The notes beneath the pieces are model-generated. The model was not told the origin of the DNA. It ran no database searches and was given only the letters and a program-made list of their open reading frames with translations. Made by a program: the position numbers and the translations under genes. Positions 1 to 7,784 of a stretch of 64,000 nt of DNA are shown piece after piece (position 1 is the stretch's first letter; each line of letters starts with the position of its first letter). Origin of the DNA: Streptomyces sp. NWU339 (GTDB lineage: Bacteria; Actinomycetota; Actinomycetes; Streptomycetales; Streptomycetaceae); the NCBI RefSeq assembly GCF_003143855.1, contig NZ_QFRK01000033.1, positions 28,210-92,209 of the forward strand, in the 5' to 3' direction.

Positions 1-453
1 CCGGACGTCGCACAGCGCGTGCCGTACGTCGGCGATCCCGCAGATGGTGCTCAGCTCGTGCGGACGCTGCTGGGCCAGCACGGTGACGGCGATCGCGCCG
101 GCCTTGAGCACCGCCAGCCAGCAGGCGGCGAGCCAGGGCGTGGTGGGGCCGCGCAGCAGCACCCGGTTGCCGGGGACGACGCCGAGGTCGCCGGTGAGGA
201 CGTGGGCGAGCCGGTCCACGCGGGCGCGCAGCTCGCCGTACGTCCAGGTGCCGCCGTCGGGGGTGCGGAACGCCGGGCGGTCGCCCGGCGGGCCGTGCAG
301 CAGCTCGGCGGCGCAGTTCAGCCGTTCGGGGTAGTCCAGCTCCGGCAGGTCGAAGCGGAGTTCGGGCCACTGGCCGGGTGGCGGGAGGTGGTCGCGGGCG
401 AAGGTGTCGAGGTGCCCGGTGGGGTGCGGGTGCCCGGTGGCCCGTGGATTCAT
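1..453 (-). CDS. AMP-dependent acyl-CoA synthetase, N-terminal part (probably 2-aminobenzoate-CoA ligase type)
   Basis: Reading the minus strand from ATG at 453 gives about 151 residues that run off the left edge without a stop. The product starts MNPRATGHPHPTGHLDTFAR and contains YPERLNCAAELL, the WTYGELRARVDRLA segment and GNRVLLRGPTTPW, as in the first adenylating subdomain of aromatic acid CoA ligases. The ATP-binding P-loop and the C-terminal lid lie outside the window. Known family chemistry is ATP-dependent thioesterification of a carboxylic acid through an acyl-AMP. It is divergent from an acyl-CoA dehydrogenase and a Rid protein, a neighbourhood known from 2-aminobenzoyl-CoA degradation loci. 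The exact substrate is inferred from that context. Confidence 0.8.
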   Translation of the reverse strand, partial: MNPRATGHPHPTGHLDTFARDHLPPPGQWPELRFDLPELDYPERLNCAAELLHGPPGDRPAFRTPDGGTWTYGELRARVDRLAHVLTGDLGVVPGNRVLLRGPTTPWLAACWLAVLKAGAIAVTVLAQQRPHELSTICGIADVRHALCDVR

Positions 454-501
454 GACGGTTCGCCCCCTCGGCGTGGTGGGCTCGCCCCAGGAGCGTATCG
501 C

Positions 502-520
502 GTTGATGACGGCAGTCAAC
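502..520. promoter_or_regulatory. Imperfect dyad in the divergent promoter interval
   Basis: GTTGA (502-506) and TCAAC (516-520) form an inverted repeat spaced by 9 nt, between the divergent CoA ligase (ATG at 453) and acyl-CoA dehydrogenase (ATG at 602). On the minus strand TTGACT at 514-519 could act as a -35 box. Placement suits a TetR-type operator, but the arms are short and no regulator gene is visible here. Confidence 0.25.
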
Positions 521-601
521 GGTTCGCGATAACCTGACGGGGTCCACTCGGACGAGCCTCATGACGGGCCTCATCGGGCGCGGGGAGGGAAGGAACCGGC
601 G

Positions 602-1729
602 ATGACCGCATTCTCGCTCGAACCGGAACAACTCGCCTGGTGCGCCCGGTTGCGTGCGCTGGCCGCCGAGCGCCTGCGTCCGCTCGCCGAGAAGGGCGAA
701 CCGGGCCGGGTCAACCGGCCCCTCGTCGCCGAACTCGGCACCCTCGGCCTGCTGCCCCGCCTCTTCACCTCCGGCGCGCTCGACCTGTGCCTGATGCGCG
801 AGTCCCTGGCCCACGGCTGCACCGAGGCGGAGACCGCCCTCGCCCTCCAGGGCCTGGGCGCCCACCCCGTGCACACCCACGGCGCCGAGGAGCTGCGGGC
901 CCGCTGGCTCCCCCGGGTGGCGGACGGCACGGCGATCGCGGCGTTCGCACTCAGCGAGCCGGGGGCCGGCTCGGACGCGGCGGCGCTCTCCCTGACCGCC
1001 GAGCCGGACGGCCCCGGCCGCTGGCGGCTCACCGGCGAGAAACGCTGGATCTCCAACGCACCCGAGGCCGACTTCTACACCGTCTTCGCCCGCACCACTC
1101 CCGGCGCCGGCGCCCGCGGCGTGACCGCCTTCCTGGTGCCCGCCGACCGACCGGGCCTCACCGGCACCGCCCTCGACATGCTCTCCCCGCACCCCATCGG
1201 AGCCCTCGCCCTCGACGCCGTACCGGTGACCTCCGACGACCTGCTCGGCGAGGTGGACCGCGGCTTCCGGGTCGCCATGGGCACCCTCAACCTGTTCCGG
1301 CCCAGCGTCGGCGCGTTCGCGGTCGGCATGGCGCGGGCCGCACTGGACGCCACCCTCGAACACACCGCCGGACGCGAGGCGTTCGGCGGCCGGCTGAGCG
1401 ATCTGCAGGCGGTGTCCCACCAGGTCGCCGAGATGGCCCTGCGCACAGAGTCGGCCCGCCTGATGGTGTACGCGGCCGCCACGGCGTACGACGCGGGCGA
1501 CCCTGATGTCCCCAGCCGTGCCGCCATGGCCAAGCTGCTGGCCACCGAGACCGCGCAGTACGTCGTCGACCGGGCCGTCCAACTGCACGGCGCGAGGGCG
1601 CTGCAACGTGGGCACCTGCTCGAACACCTCTACCGCGAGGTCCGCGCACCCCGCGTCTACGAGGGGGCCAGCGAGGTCCAACGGGACATCGTCGCCAAGG
1701 AGTTGTACAAGAGCCTGGAGAGCCGATGA
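602..1729 (+). CDS. Acyl-CoA dehydrogenase
   Basis: A 375-residue flavoprotein of normal family length that introduces an alpha-beta double bond into an acyl-CoA and passes electrons to ETF. The FAD-contact motif AFALSEPGAGSDA lies near residue 115 and WISNAPEADFYTVFART near 150. The C-terminal YEGASEVQRDIVAKEL (about 353-368) carries the usual catalytic Glu position of short-chain acyl-CoA dehydrogenases. The ATG follows GGAAGGAA. The stop overlaps the next gene by ATGA, so the two are translationally coupled. With the divergent CoA ligase it forms the front end of an acyl-CoA or aromatic-CoA breakdown route; the substrate cannot be read from sequence. Confidence 0.93.
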   Translation: MTAFSLEPEQLAWCARLRALAAERLRPLAEKGEPGRVNRPLVAELGTLGLLPRLFTSGALDLCLMRESLAHGCTEAETALALQGLGAHPVHTHGAEELRARWLPRVADGTAIAAFALSEPGAGSDAAALSLTAEPDGPGRWRLTGEKRWISNAPEADFYTVFARTTPGAGARGVTAFLVPADRPGLTGTALDMLSPHPIGALALDAVPVTSDDLLGEVDRGFRVAMGTLNLFRPSVGAFAVGMARAALDATLEHTAGREAFGGRLSDLQAVSHQVAEMALRTESARLMVYAAATAYDAGDPDVPSRAAMAKLLATETAQYVVDRAVQLHGARALQRGHLLEHLYREVRAPRVYEGASEVQRDIVAKELYKSLESR

Positions 1730-2124
1730 CCACCGAGCGCGTCAATCCGCCCGAGCTGTCTCCACCGGCCGGCTTCTCGCACGCCGTCGTCGCCACCGGC
1801 TCCAGGGCGGTGTTCCTGGCCGGCCAGACCGCCCTCGACGGCGACGGGAAGGTCGTCGGCGACACCCTGCCCGAGCAGTTCACCCGGGCCCTCACCAACC
1901 TCCTCACCGCCCTGCGCGCCGCCGGCGGCACCCCGGCGGACCTGGCCCGCGTCACCGTCTACGCCACCGACGTCGCCGCGTACCGCATCCACGCCCGCGA
2001 ACTCGGCCGCGTCTGGCGGCGGTTGGCCGGCACCGACTACCCCGCGATGGCGGTGGTCGAGGTCGTCCGCCTGTGGGACGAGCAGGCGATGGTGGAACTC
2101 GACGGTTTCGCCCTGCTGCCCTGA
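1726..2124 (+). CDS. RidA/YjgF/YER057c/UK114 family protein
   Basis: A 132-residue single-domain Rid protein, a family that forms trimers with ligand sites at the interfaces. VFLAGQTALDGDGKVVGDT, the helix LLTALRAAGGTPADLARVTVY and the C-terminal VELDGFALLP fit the fold. Canonical RidA enamine/imine deaminases carry a key arginine in a PARxxVEV context; here the segment reads YPAMAVVEVVRL, so a Met sits there. It is therefore probably not a housekeeping RidA but a pathway-specific Rid subgroup. It overlaps the acyl-CoA dehydrogenase stop by 4 nt, which ties it to that pathway. Confidence 0.88.
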   Translation: MTTERVNPPELSPPAGFSHAVVATGSRAVFLAGQTALDGDGKVVGDTLPEQFTRALTNLLTALRAAGGTPADLARVTVYATDVAAYRIHARELGRVWRRLAGTDYPAMAVVEVVRLWDEQAMVELDGFALLP

Positions 2125-2274
2125 CCCCCCTGCGACCCCTGACCCCACGGTGAGGCGGGCGGCCCCCCGACGGCCGGTGCCAAATCGCCACCGAAGGGGT
2201 GAGGGTCACCGCTCCCGGCCCGCTCTCCCGGTACTGATGGAGGACCCCATTCCTCTTTTTCCGGAGGCTTCCCC

Positions 2275-2715
2275 ATGTCCGTACGTCCCTTCCTCGGCGC
2301 GGCAGCCGGCGCGGCGCTGCTGCTGCTCGGGTCCGCCGTGGCGGCACCCGCGGCGGCTGCGTCCGCCGCCCCCCGCGCGAGCGTGACGGTGGCTTCAAAG
2401 GGCCGGATCGCCGTCGACGGCACCATCACCCTCTCCGGCACGTACCGCTGCTTCGAGGGCTCCGGGCCGGTTCTCGTCGGCTCCTCCGTGCACCAGGGCC
2501 TTTCCACGGTCCGCCACGGCATCGGCGGTACCCGTGCCGTGTGCGACGGTAAGAAGCGCCGGTGGGAGAACACCGGGAGAGCCCCCTCCGCCGCTCTGAA
2601 GGCCGGCGCGGCCGACGTCGAGGCCACCCTCCTGGAACTGCGACCCTTCGGCGGCATCCCGCTGCCCGTCTTCCACGCGGTGCAGCGACAGGGCATCACG
2701 CTGGTCCGGGCCTGA
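2275..2715 (+). CDS. Small secreted protein, possibly DUF6299 family
   Basis: The 146-residue product starts with a signal peptide (MSVRPFLGAAAGAALLLLGS, then APAAAASAAPRAS, likely cleaved near residue 33). The mature part is about 110 residues, begins SVTVASKGRIAVDGTITLSG and has two cysteines (YRCFEG, RAVCDGK) that could form a disulfide. Such a beta-rich secreted domain is common in Streptomyces and has no assigned function. A GGAGG-like site at 2263-2268 supports the ATG. No operon partner is evident. Family assignment is from memory of the motif pattern. Confidence 0.8.
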   Translation: MSVRPFLGAAAGAALLLLGSAVAAPAAAASAAPRASVTVASKGRIAVDGTITLSGTYRCFEGSGPVLVGSSVHQGLSTVRHGIGGTRAVCDGKKRRWENTGRAPSAALKAGAADVEATLLELRPFGGIPLPVFHAVQRQGITLVRA

Positions 2716-2824
2716 ACGAACGGCGCCCGCCCCGCCGTTCTGCCGCGGCCCGGAAGCCTGTCGGCGCCGGTTCTGCCGTCCCCGGGCATGGACGGGTGGG
2801 CGGCCGGCCCGGCAGGCTGACCGC

Positions 2825-3670
2825 ATGGTCTCTCTCCGCCACACGGTGGTGCTCACCCCCGTTCCGCGCGCCTGGCTCGTCGACGCTCTCGCCGCTGTGG
2901 TGGAGTCGGCGGAGAGCAGCCGGGTGGAGGCGGGGCGGGTACTGCTGCCGGACGGGAGCGTGCTGCCGGACGTGCGGCTGACCGAGGGGCGTCACCTCCG
3001 GCCCGGGGCGGTGTACGAGGGGGTGTTCGACGAGAGCGAGGACGGGGACGAGGACGGGGCCGGAACCGCGGCCGGGGACGCGACCGGGGACGCGGAGGAG
3101 AAGCGGGCGCCGGGGGACCTCGGGGAATCGCTTCGGATCACCGTGCGGGAGTGGGACCGGCGCCGTGCGCTGCGGCTGGGGATCGCCGCGTCCGAGGCGG
3201 ACGCCGTCCTGGTGGGGGAGGTGGCCCTGCGCAGCCCGGACCGTCCGCGTGAGGCCGAGATCAAGGGGAGGGCACGGATCGACGGCGTGTGGTCCGTGCT
3301 GTCCCGGCCGACGGGCCGGGCCCGGCTGCGGCTCGACGACTGGTGGACCGTCACGGACACCGGGCGGGCCCCGCGCTCCGCGCCGCTTCGGGCCCGGCTG
3401 GAGTGCGGCGCGGCGCGGGTGGAACTGCGGGCGGTACCGCGGCCGGACCCCGTCGACGACAGATGGGAGGTGACGGTCACCGTGCGGATACGAGGCCGCC
3501 GCCTGTTCCGCCCGGTGGCGGCCCTCGCCCTCCGCCTGGGCCGGCGACGACTGCAACGGGCCCTGACCGACGCCCTGGAGGACCTGGCCACGCACTGGAA
3601 CACCGAGGTGCCCCGCCTCACGGCGATGGACCGCGACGACATCCGCCGGGAGATCCTGCCCACCGCCTGA
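2825..3670 (+). CDS. Hypothetical protein of unknown function
   Basis: The 281-residue product has strong Streptomyces codon use but no domain I recognise. Residues 1-60 hold a short N-terminal domain (RHTVVLTPVPRAWLVDALAA). An acidic low-complexity linker follows (about residues 68-98, rich in E, D, G and A), then a basic beta-rich domain with LRITVREWDRRRALRLGIA and LRLDDWWTVTDTG. The C-terminus (RLGRRRLQRALTDALEDLATHWNTEVPRLTAMD) looks helical. No signal peptide or membrane segment is visible. It stands alone between a secreted protein gene and a convergent PucR regulator. Confidence 0.7.
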   Translation: MVSLRHTVVLTPVPRAWLVDALAAVVESAESSRVEAGRVLLPDGSVLPDVRLTEGRHLRPGAVYEGVFDESEDGDEDGAGTAAGDATGDAEEKRAPGDLGESLRITVREWDRRRALRLGIAASEADAVLVGEVALRSPDRPREAEIKGRARIDGVWSVLSRPTGRARLRLDDWWTVTDTGRAPRSAPLRARLECGAARVELRAVPRPDPVDDRWEVTVTVRIRGRRLFRPVAALALRLGRRRLQRALTDALEDLATHWNTEVPRLTAMDRDDIRREILPTA

Positions 3671-3705
3671 GACGAGCGGACCCGCACGTCCCGCGCCCCG
3701 CAGGG

Positions 3706-4767
3706 TCAGAGCTCGTTGGCCGGCCAGGCCAGCAGGCGGGCGCCGATGACCGACGTCTGGAGCATGTAACGGTGCGCCGGGTCCGACGGATCGGCGCCGG
3801 TGAGCTTGTGGATGCGTTCCAGACGGTACGTCAGCGCCCGCACGCTCAGTGAGAGCCGGCGGGCCGCCTCCGCCGCGACACAACCGGAGTCGAAGTACGC
3901 GGTGAGCGTGTCGAGGAGGGGCTCCGCACCGCCCCGGGCCGTGGTGAGCGGACCGAGGGTGTTGCGGACCAGATCGGCCATCGCCTGGCGGTCGCGGGCC
4001 AGGACGGGGTAGACGAGCAGATCGGCGGCGCGCAGCAACGGCTCGTCGAGCCCCAGCCGTTCGGCTATCTCCAGGGTGCGCAGGGCCTCTTCGTAGGAGT
4101 GGACGACACCGCCGGGCCCGGACTGCGGGCGGCCGATGGCGATCTGACCGCCGTCGGTCGCGGCGTGCGCCTGCTTGGCGAAGTGGGTGAGCACCTCGCC
4201 GTGGTGACCCGGCGCGACGCACAGCAGCCGCCCGTCCTTGGTGGTGAGCAGGATGCTGCGGTCACCGAACCGGGCGACGAGGGCCTGCTCCACCCGCCGC
4301 GGCACGGCGTCCCCCTCGTCGTAGGCGACGGGGCCCCGGGCGACGGCGACGGCGTGCTCCTGGGACAACCGCAGCCCGAAGCGGTCGGCGCGTTCGGCGA
4401 GCCGGCCCAGGTCGCTGCGCCCGTGGAGCAGATCGTCGATGAACTCCCGCCGGGCCGCCTCCTCCCGACGGACCGCCAGCCGCTGCGCCCGCTCGTAGCC
4501 CTCGGCGAAGGCGTCCACGGCCTGCTGGACGGCGGAGAGCGCCGCCTCGGCCGAGTCGGTGTGGCCGCGCGGCCAGGCGTCGCGTGCGGCGGTCAGATGG
4601 GTGCGCACCAGGGCACGCAGTCCGAAGCCCGCCTCCGCGGCGCGTTCCCCCAGTGCTTTCCGGGAGGCCAGCTCGTCCCGGGAGAGGCGCCGGCCGGTGG
4701 CCGCGACCTCCTCCAGGATCTGGGCATAACCTTCGAGATACTCCTCCGGAATCTCCCGCTCTGCCAC
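3706..4767 (-). CDS. PucR family transcriptional regulator
   Basis: I chose the GTG at 4767 (VAEREIPEEYLEGY), preceded by AAGGGGC; longer readings start in non-coding-like sequence. This gives 353 residues. The C-terminus contains the PucR-type helix-turn-helix (LDTLTAYFDSGCVAAEAARR, then LSLSVRALTYRLERIHKLTG), near residues 285-330, preceded by a GGDEF-like degenerate middle domain. Family members regulate purine, proline or amine catabolism as activators or repressors. It is divergent from the small membrane protein and flotillin genes. A 9-bp-arm palindrome (4850-4870) sits just upstream and may be its own operator. The effector is unknown. Confidence 0.88.
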   Translation of the reverse strand: MAEREIPEEYLEGYAQILEEVAATGRRLSRDELASRKALGERAAEAGFGLRALVRTHLTAARDAWPRGHTDSAEAALSAVQQAVDAFAEGYERAQRLAVRREEAARREFIDDLLHGRSDLGRLAERADRFGLRLSQEHAVAVARGPVAYDEGDAVPRRVEQALVARFGDRSILLTTKDGRLLCVAPGHHGEVLTHFAKQAHAATDGGQIAIGRPQSGPGGVVHSYEEALRTLEIAERLGLDEPLLRAADLLVYPVLARDRQAMADLVRNTLGPLTTARGGAEPLLDTLTAYFDSGCVAAEAARRLSLSVRALTYRLERIHKLTGADPSDPAHRYMLQTSVIGARLLAWPANEL

Positions 4768-4849
4768 ATCGCCCCTTCGATTTTGACGCGTCCTTGACGC
4801 CGTCTTGATGCGTCGTTGATGCCCTACCCGGCATGAAGACCCTAGTGAA

Positions 4850-4870
4850 CATTGCCGGGTTCCGGCAATG
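4850..4870. promoter_or_regulatory. Perfect 9-bp-arm palindrome upstream of the PucR gene
   Basis: CATTGCCGG, three bases, then CCGGCAATG. The dyad lies 83 bp upstream of the PucR start and about 150 bp upstream of the membrane protein start at 5019, in the divergent interval. Its length and symmetry fit a dimeric repressor site better than a terminator. PucR autoregulation is the simplest reading, by inference only. Confidence 0.5.
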
Positions 4871-5018
4871 CACGGACGGCCCGGCAGCGGGCAACATGGT
4901 CCGCGGGGAGCACCGCGGATGGTTCCGGTGCCCGGCACCGGCAGGCGTCGGGCACCGAAGCCCGAGAGGACCGGTGCTGCCGCCGGTACGAGCCGCTGAC
5001 GGGAAGGGGGGGACGGAA

Positions 5019-5399
5019 ATGCACATGATCGCAGAGGCCGCCACGGGCCTGCCCACCCTCCTGTTCACCACGGCCCTCGTCGTGGCGGCCTGCTTCTGGC
5101 TGTTGGTGGCCGTGGGTGTCACCACCCCCCACGCCTTCGACTCGGACGCGGATCTCGACGCCTGGGGGATGGGCGGGGTGCCGGTCGCTCTCGCGCTCTC
5201 CCTGCTGGCCCTGTTCGCCTGGCTGCTGGCCACCGGCGCGACCGTGCTGCTGGCCGTCCACGTCCCCGACGGGGCCGCCGCGAGGTCGCTGCGCCTGCCG
5301 GTCGTGTTCGCCGCGTTGCTCGCCGCCTGGCGGCTGACCCGCTTCTTCGTGCGCCCGTTGCACCGGCTCCTGCCCGACGAACCCGAGCCGTCCCGGTAG
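5019..5399 (+). CDS. Small integral membrane protein next to flotillin
   Basis: I chose the ATG at 5019 (MHMIAEAATGLPTLLF) because GGGGGGACGG lies just upstream and the longer frame looks non-coding. The 126-residue product has three likely membrane spans: about 12-33, 55-80 (VPVALALSLLALFAWLLATG) and 95-112, ending in a charged tail. Flotillins are often paired with an NfeD/YqiJ-type membrane partner. This protein has the membrane part but is too short for the usual OB-fold, so it may be a minimal partner or an unrelated protein. It lies 263 bp upstream of the flotillin gene on the same strand. Confidence 0.72.
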   Translation: MHMIAEAATGLPTLLFTTALVVAACFWLLVAVGVTTPHAFDSDADLDAWGMGGVPVALALSLLALFAWLLATGATVLLAVHVPDGAAARSLRLPVVFAALLAAWRLTRFFVRPLHRLLPDEPEPSR

Positions 5400-5526
5400 T
5401 TCCGCGGGCTCGGAGGGAACCGGGACGGTACGCCGCACGTGTCTCGTGACGGAGTCGGTCGACGGCTCCCGCGCAGGCCGAGCGTGCCACGCGACCACGC
5501 CGCACCACCACGCCGTACGAGCCGTC

Positions 5527-5553
5527 CGGGCTCTCCGGGCTCTCCGGGCTCTC
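5527..5553. repeat. Three perfect 9-bp tandem copies
   Basis: CCGGGCTCT occurs three times in tandem (5527-5535, 5536-5544, 5545-5553), in the interval before the flotillin gene. It may be simple slippage or part of the flotillin promoter region; nothing else supports a function. Confidence 0.6.
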
Positions 5554-5662
5554 TGAGTTTCCCGAGCCGAGCCGCACCGGGAGGCTCCGCCCGCTCCACT
5601 TCTCGACGCCCGGCGTCGACCTGTCACTTCTGTCCGTCACAAAGCCCTGAAGGACGTGTCCC

Positions 5663-7708
5663 ATGGATGCTGCCACCGTGGGTGTCGCCGTGCTCGTCGG
5701 CGTCTGCCTGCTCCTCGTGTTCGCCGCCCTGTTGATCATGACCAAGCTGTTCCGCAAGGTGGAGCAGGGCAAGGCGCTCATCGTCTCCAAGATGCGCAAG
5801 GTCGACGTGACCTTCACCGGGCAGGTCGTGCTGCCGGTGCTGCACAAGGCCGAGGTGATGGACATCTCGGTGAAGACCATCGAGATCACCCGGGCCGGCA
5901 AGGAAGGCCTGATCTGCCAGGACAACATCCGCGCCGACATCCGCATCACGTTCTTCGTCAAGGTCAACAAGACCGTGCAGGACGTCATCAAGGTCGCCCA
6001 GGCGGTCGGCACCGCGCGGGCCAGCGACCGCAACACCCTGCAGGAACTGTTCCACGCGAAGTTCTCCGAGGCACTGAAGACCGTCGGCAAGCAGATGGAC
6101 TTCACCGACCTCTACACCAAGCGTGAGGAGCTGCGGTACCGGATCATCGAGGTCATCGGGGTCGACCTCAACGGTTACCACCTCGAGGACGCGGCGATCG
6201 ACTTCCTGGAGCAGACGCCGCTGTCCCAGCTGGACCCGGGCAACGTGCTCGACGCGCAGGGCATCCGCAAGATCACCGAGCTGACGGCCATCGAGCACGT
6301 CCGCACCAACGAGGCCCAGCGCGGCGAGGAGAAGGAGATCACCCGGCAGAACGTCGACGCGCGGGAGGCGATCCTGGAGCTGGAGCGCCGCCAGGTCGAC
6401 GCGGAGATCAAGCAGCGCCGGGAGATCGAGACCGTACGGGCCCGTGAGGAGGCCGAGACGGCGCGGGTGGTGGAGGAGGAGCGGCTGCGCGCGCAGAGCG
6501 CCTTCCTGCGCACCGAGGAACAACTCGGCGTGCAGCGTGAGAACCAGGCCCGCGAGGTCGCCGTCGCCGCCAAGAACCGCGAGCGGGTCATCGCGGTGGA
6601 GAGCGAGCGCATAGAGAAGGACCGGATGCTGGAGGTCATCGCCCGCGAGCGGGAGACCTCGCTGACCCGGATCGCCGCCGACAAGGAGGTCGAGGCGGAG
6701 AAGCGGGAGATCGCCGAGGTCGTCCGGGAGCGGGTCGCGGTGGACCGTACGGTCGCCGAGCAGGAGGAGTCGATCAAGAAGCTGCGGGCCGTGGAGGAGG
6801 CGGAGCGGCAGCGCCAGGCCGTGATCATCGCCGCCGAGGCCGAGGCGCAGGAGAAGCTGGTCAAGGACATCAAGGCCGCCGAGGCCGCCGAGCAGTCCGC
6901 CACGCACCGTGCCGCCGAGGAACTGACCCTGGCCGAGGCCCGGTTGAAGACCGCCGACCTGGACGCGCAGGCGAAGCTGCGGATGGCCGAGGCCGTCCAG
7001 GCGGAGGCCGCCGCCGAGGGACTCGCCGCCGTGCAGGTCCGCGACAAGGAGGCCGAGGTCATCGAGAAGGCCGGCCGTGCCGAGGCCGGGGCGGCCGAGG
7101 CCCGGATGCGTGCCGAGGCCGAGGGCGCGCGGGTCAAGGCGCTCGCGGACGCGGAGGCCATCAGCGGGAAGCTCAGGGCGGAGGCGGCCGGCCTCACCGA
7201 GAAGGCGGCGGCGATGGCCGCGCTGGACGAGGCGTCCCGCGGTCACGAGGAGTACCGGCTGCGGCTGGAGGCGGAGAAGGACGTACGGCTCGCCGGCCTG
7301 GAGGTGCAGCGGCAGGTCGCCGAGGCGCAGGCCACGGTCCTCGCGACCGGCCTGGAGAACGCCGACATCAACATCGTCGGCGGGGAGTCCGTGTTCTTCG
7401 ACCGGCTGATGTCGTCGATCTCCCTCGGCAAGAGCGTCGACGGGTTCGTCCAGCACTCCGAGACCGCCCAGGCCCTCGCCGGGCCCTGGCTGGACGGCAC
7501 GGCGAGCTTCACCGACGACCTGAGCCGGATGCTGGGCTCCGTCTCCAGCGCCGACGTACAGCACCTGACGGTGTCCGCGCTGCTGATGCAGCTGATGAAG
7601 GCGGGCGGCGAGAACACCGGACAGTTTCAGCAACTGATCGAAAAAGCTGGGGAGTTGGGACTTGCGAACATCCCGCTGGCCGCGCTGAACGGCCACGCGA
7701 GGGCCTGA
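5663..7708 (+). CDS. Flotillin family (SPFH/band 7) membrane protein
   Basis: The 681-residue product has an N-terminal membrane anchor (about residues 5-27, VAVLVGVCLLLVFAALLIM). An SPFH domain follows (about 30-200, with KVEQGKALIVSKMRKVDVTF and ICQDNIRADIRITFFVKV). Next is a very long Ala/Glu/Arg-rich coiled coil (about 205-560) and a C-terminal region (VFFDRLMSSISLGKSVDGF) of the kind used for oligomerisation. Flotillins scaffold membrane microdomains. The next gene, a giant ATPase, is only 76 bp away on the same strand, so the two probably work together. A strong hairpin (7728-7760) between them may lower expression of the ATPase relative to the scaffold. Confidence 0.93.
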   Translation: MDAATVGVAVLVGVCLLLVFAALLIMTKLFRKVEQGKALIVSKMRKVDVTFTGQVVLPVLHKAEVMDISVKTIEITRAGKEGLICQDNIRADIRITFFVKVNKTVQDVIKVAQAVGTARASDRNTLQELFHAKFSEALKTVGKQMDFTDLYTKREELRYRIIEVIGVDLNGYHLEDAAIDFLEQTPLSQLDPGNVLDAQGIRKITELTAIEHVRTNEAQRGEEKEITRQNVDAREAILELERRQVDAEIKQRREIETVRAREEAETARVVEEERLRAQSAFLRTEEQLGVQRENQAREVAVAAKNRERVIAVESERIEKDRMLEVIARERETSLTRIAADKEVEAEKREIAEVVRERVAVDRTVAEQEESIKKLRAVEEAERQRQAVIIAAEAEAQEKLVKDIKAAEAAEQSATHRAAEELTLAEARLKTADLDAQAKLRMAEAVQAEAAAEGLAAVQVRDKEAEVIEKAGRAEAGAAEARMRAEAEGARVKALADAEAISGKLRAEAAGLTEKAAAMAALDEASRGHEEYRLRLEAEKDVRLAGLEVQRQVAEAQATVLATGLENADINIVGGESVFFDRLMSSISLGKSVDGFVQHSETAQALAGPWLDGTASFTDDLSRMLGSVSSADVQHLTVSALLMQLMKAGGENTGQFQQLIEKAGELGLANIPLAALNGHARA

Positions 7709-7727
7709 CGCGCCCGACCACCCCCAT

Positions 7728-7760
7728 CGGGAGCCGCCGCACAGGGGACGGCGGCTCCCG
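7728..7760 (+). terminator. Intercistronic hairpin between flotillin and ATPase genes
   Basis: CGGGAGCCGCCG (7728-7739) pairs perfectly with CGGCGGCTCCCG (7749-7760) around a 9-nt loop, with no T tract. It starts 20 nt after the flotillin stop and ends 24 nt before the ATPase start. It could be a partial terminator or an mRNA stabiliser that sets the ratio of the two products. Confidence 0.55.
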
Positions 7761-7784
7761 ACCGCTCCCTCCCGAGAGGCAGCC

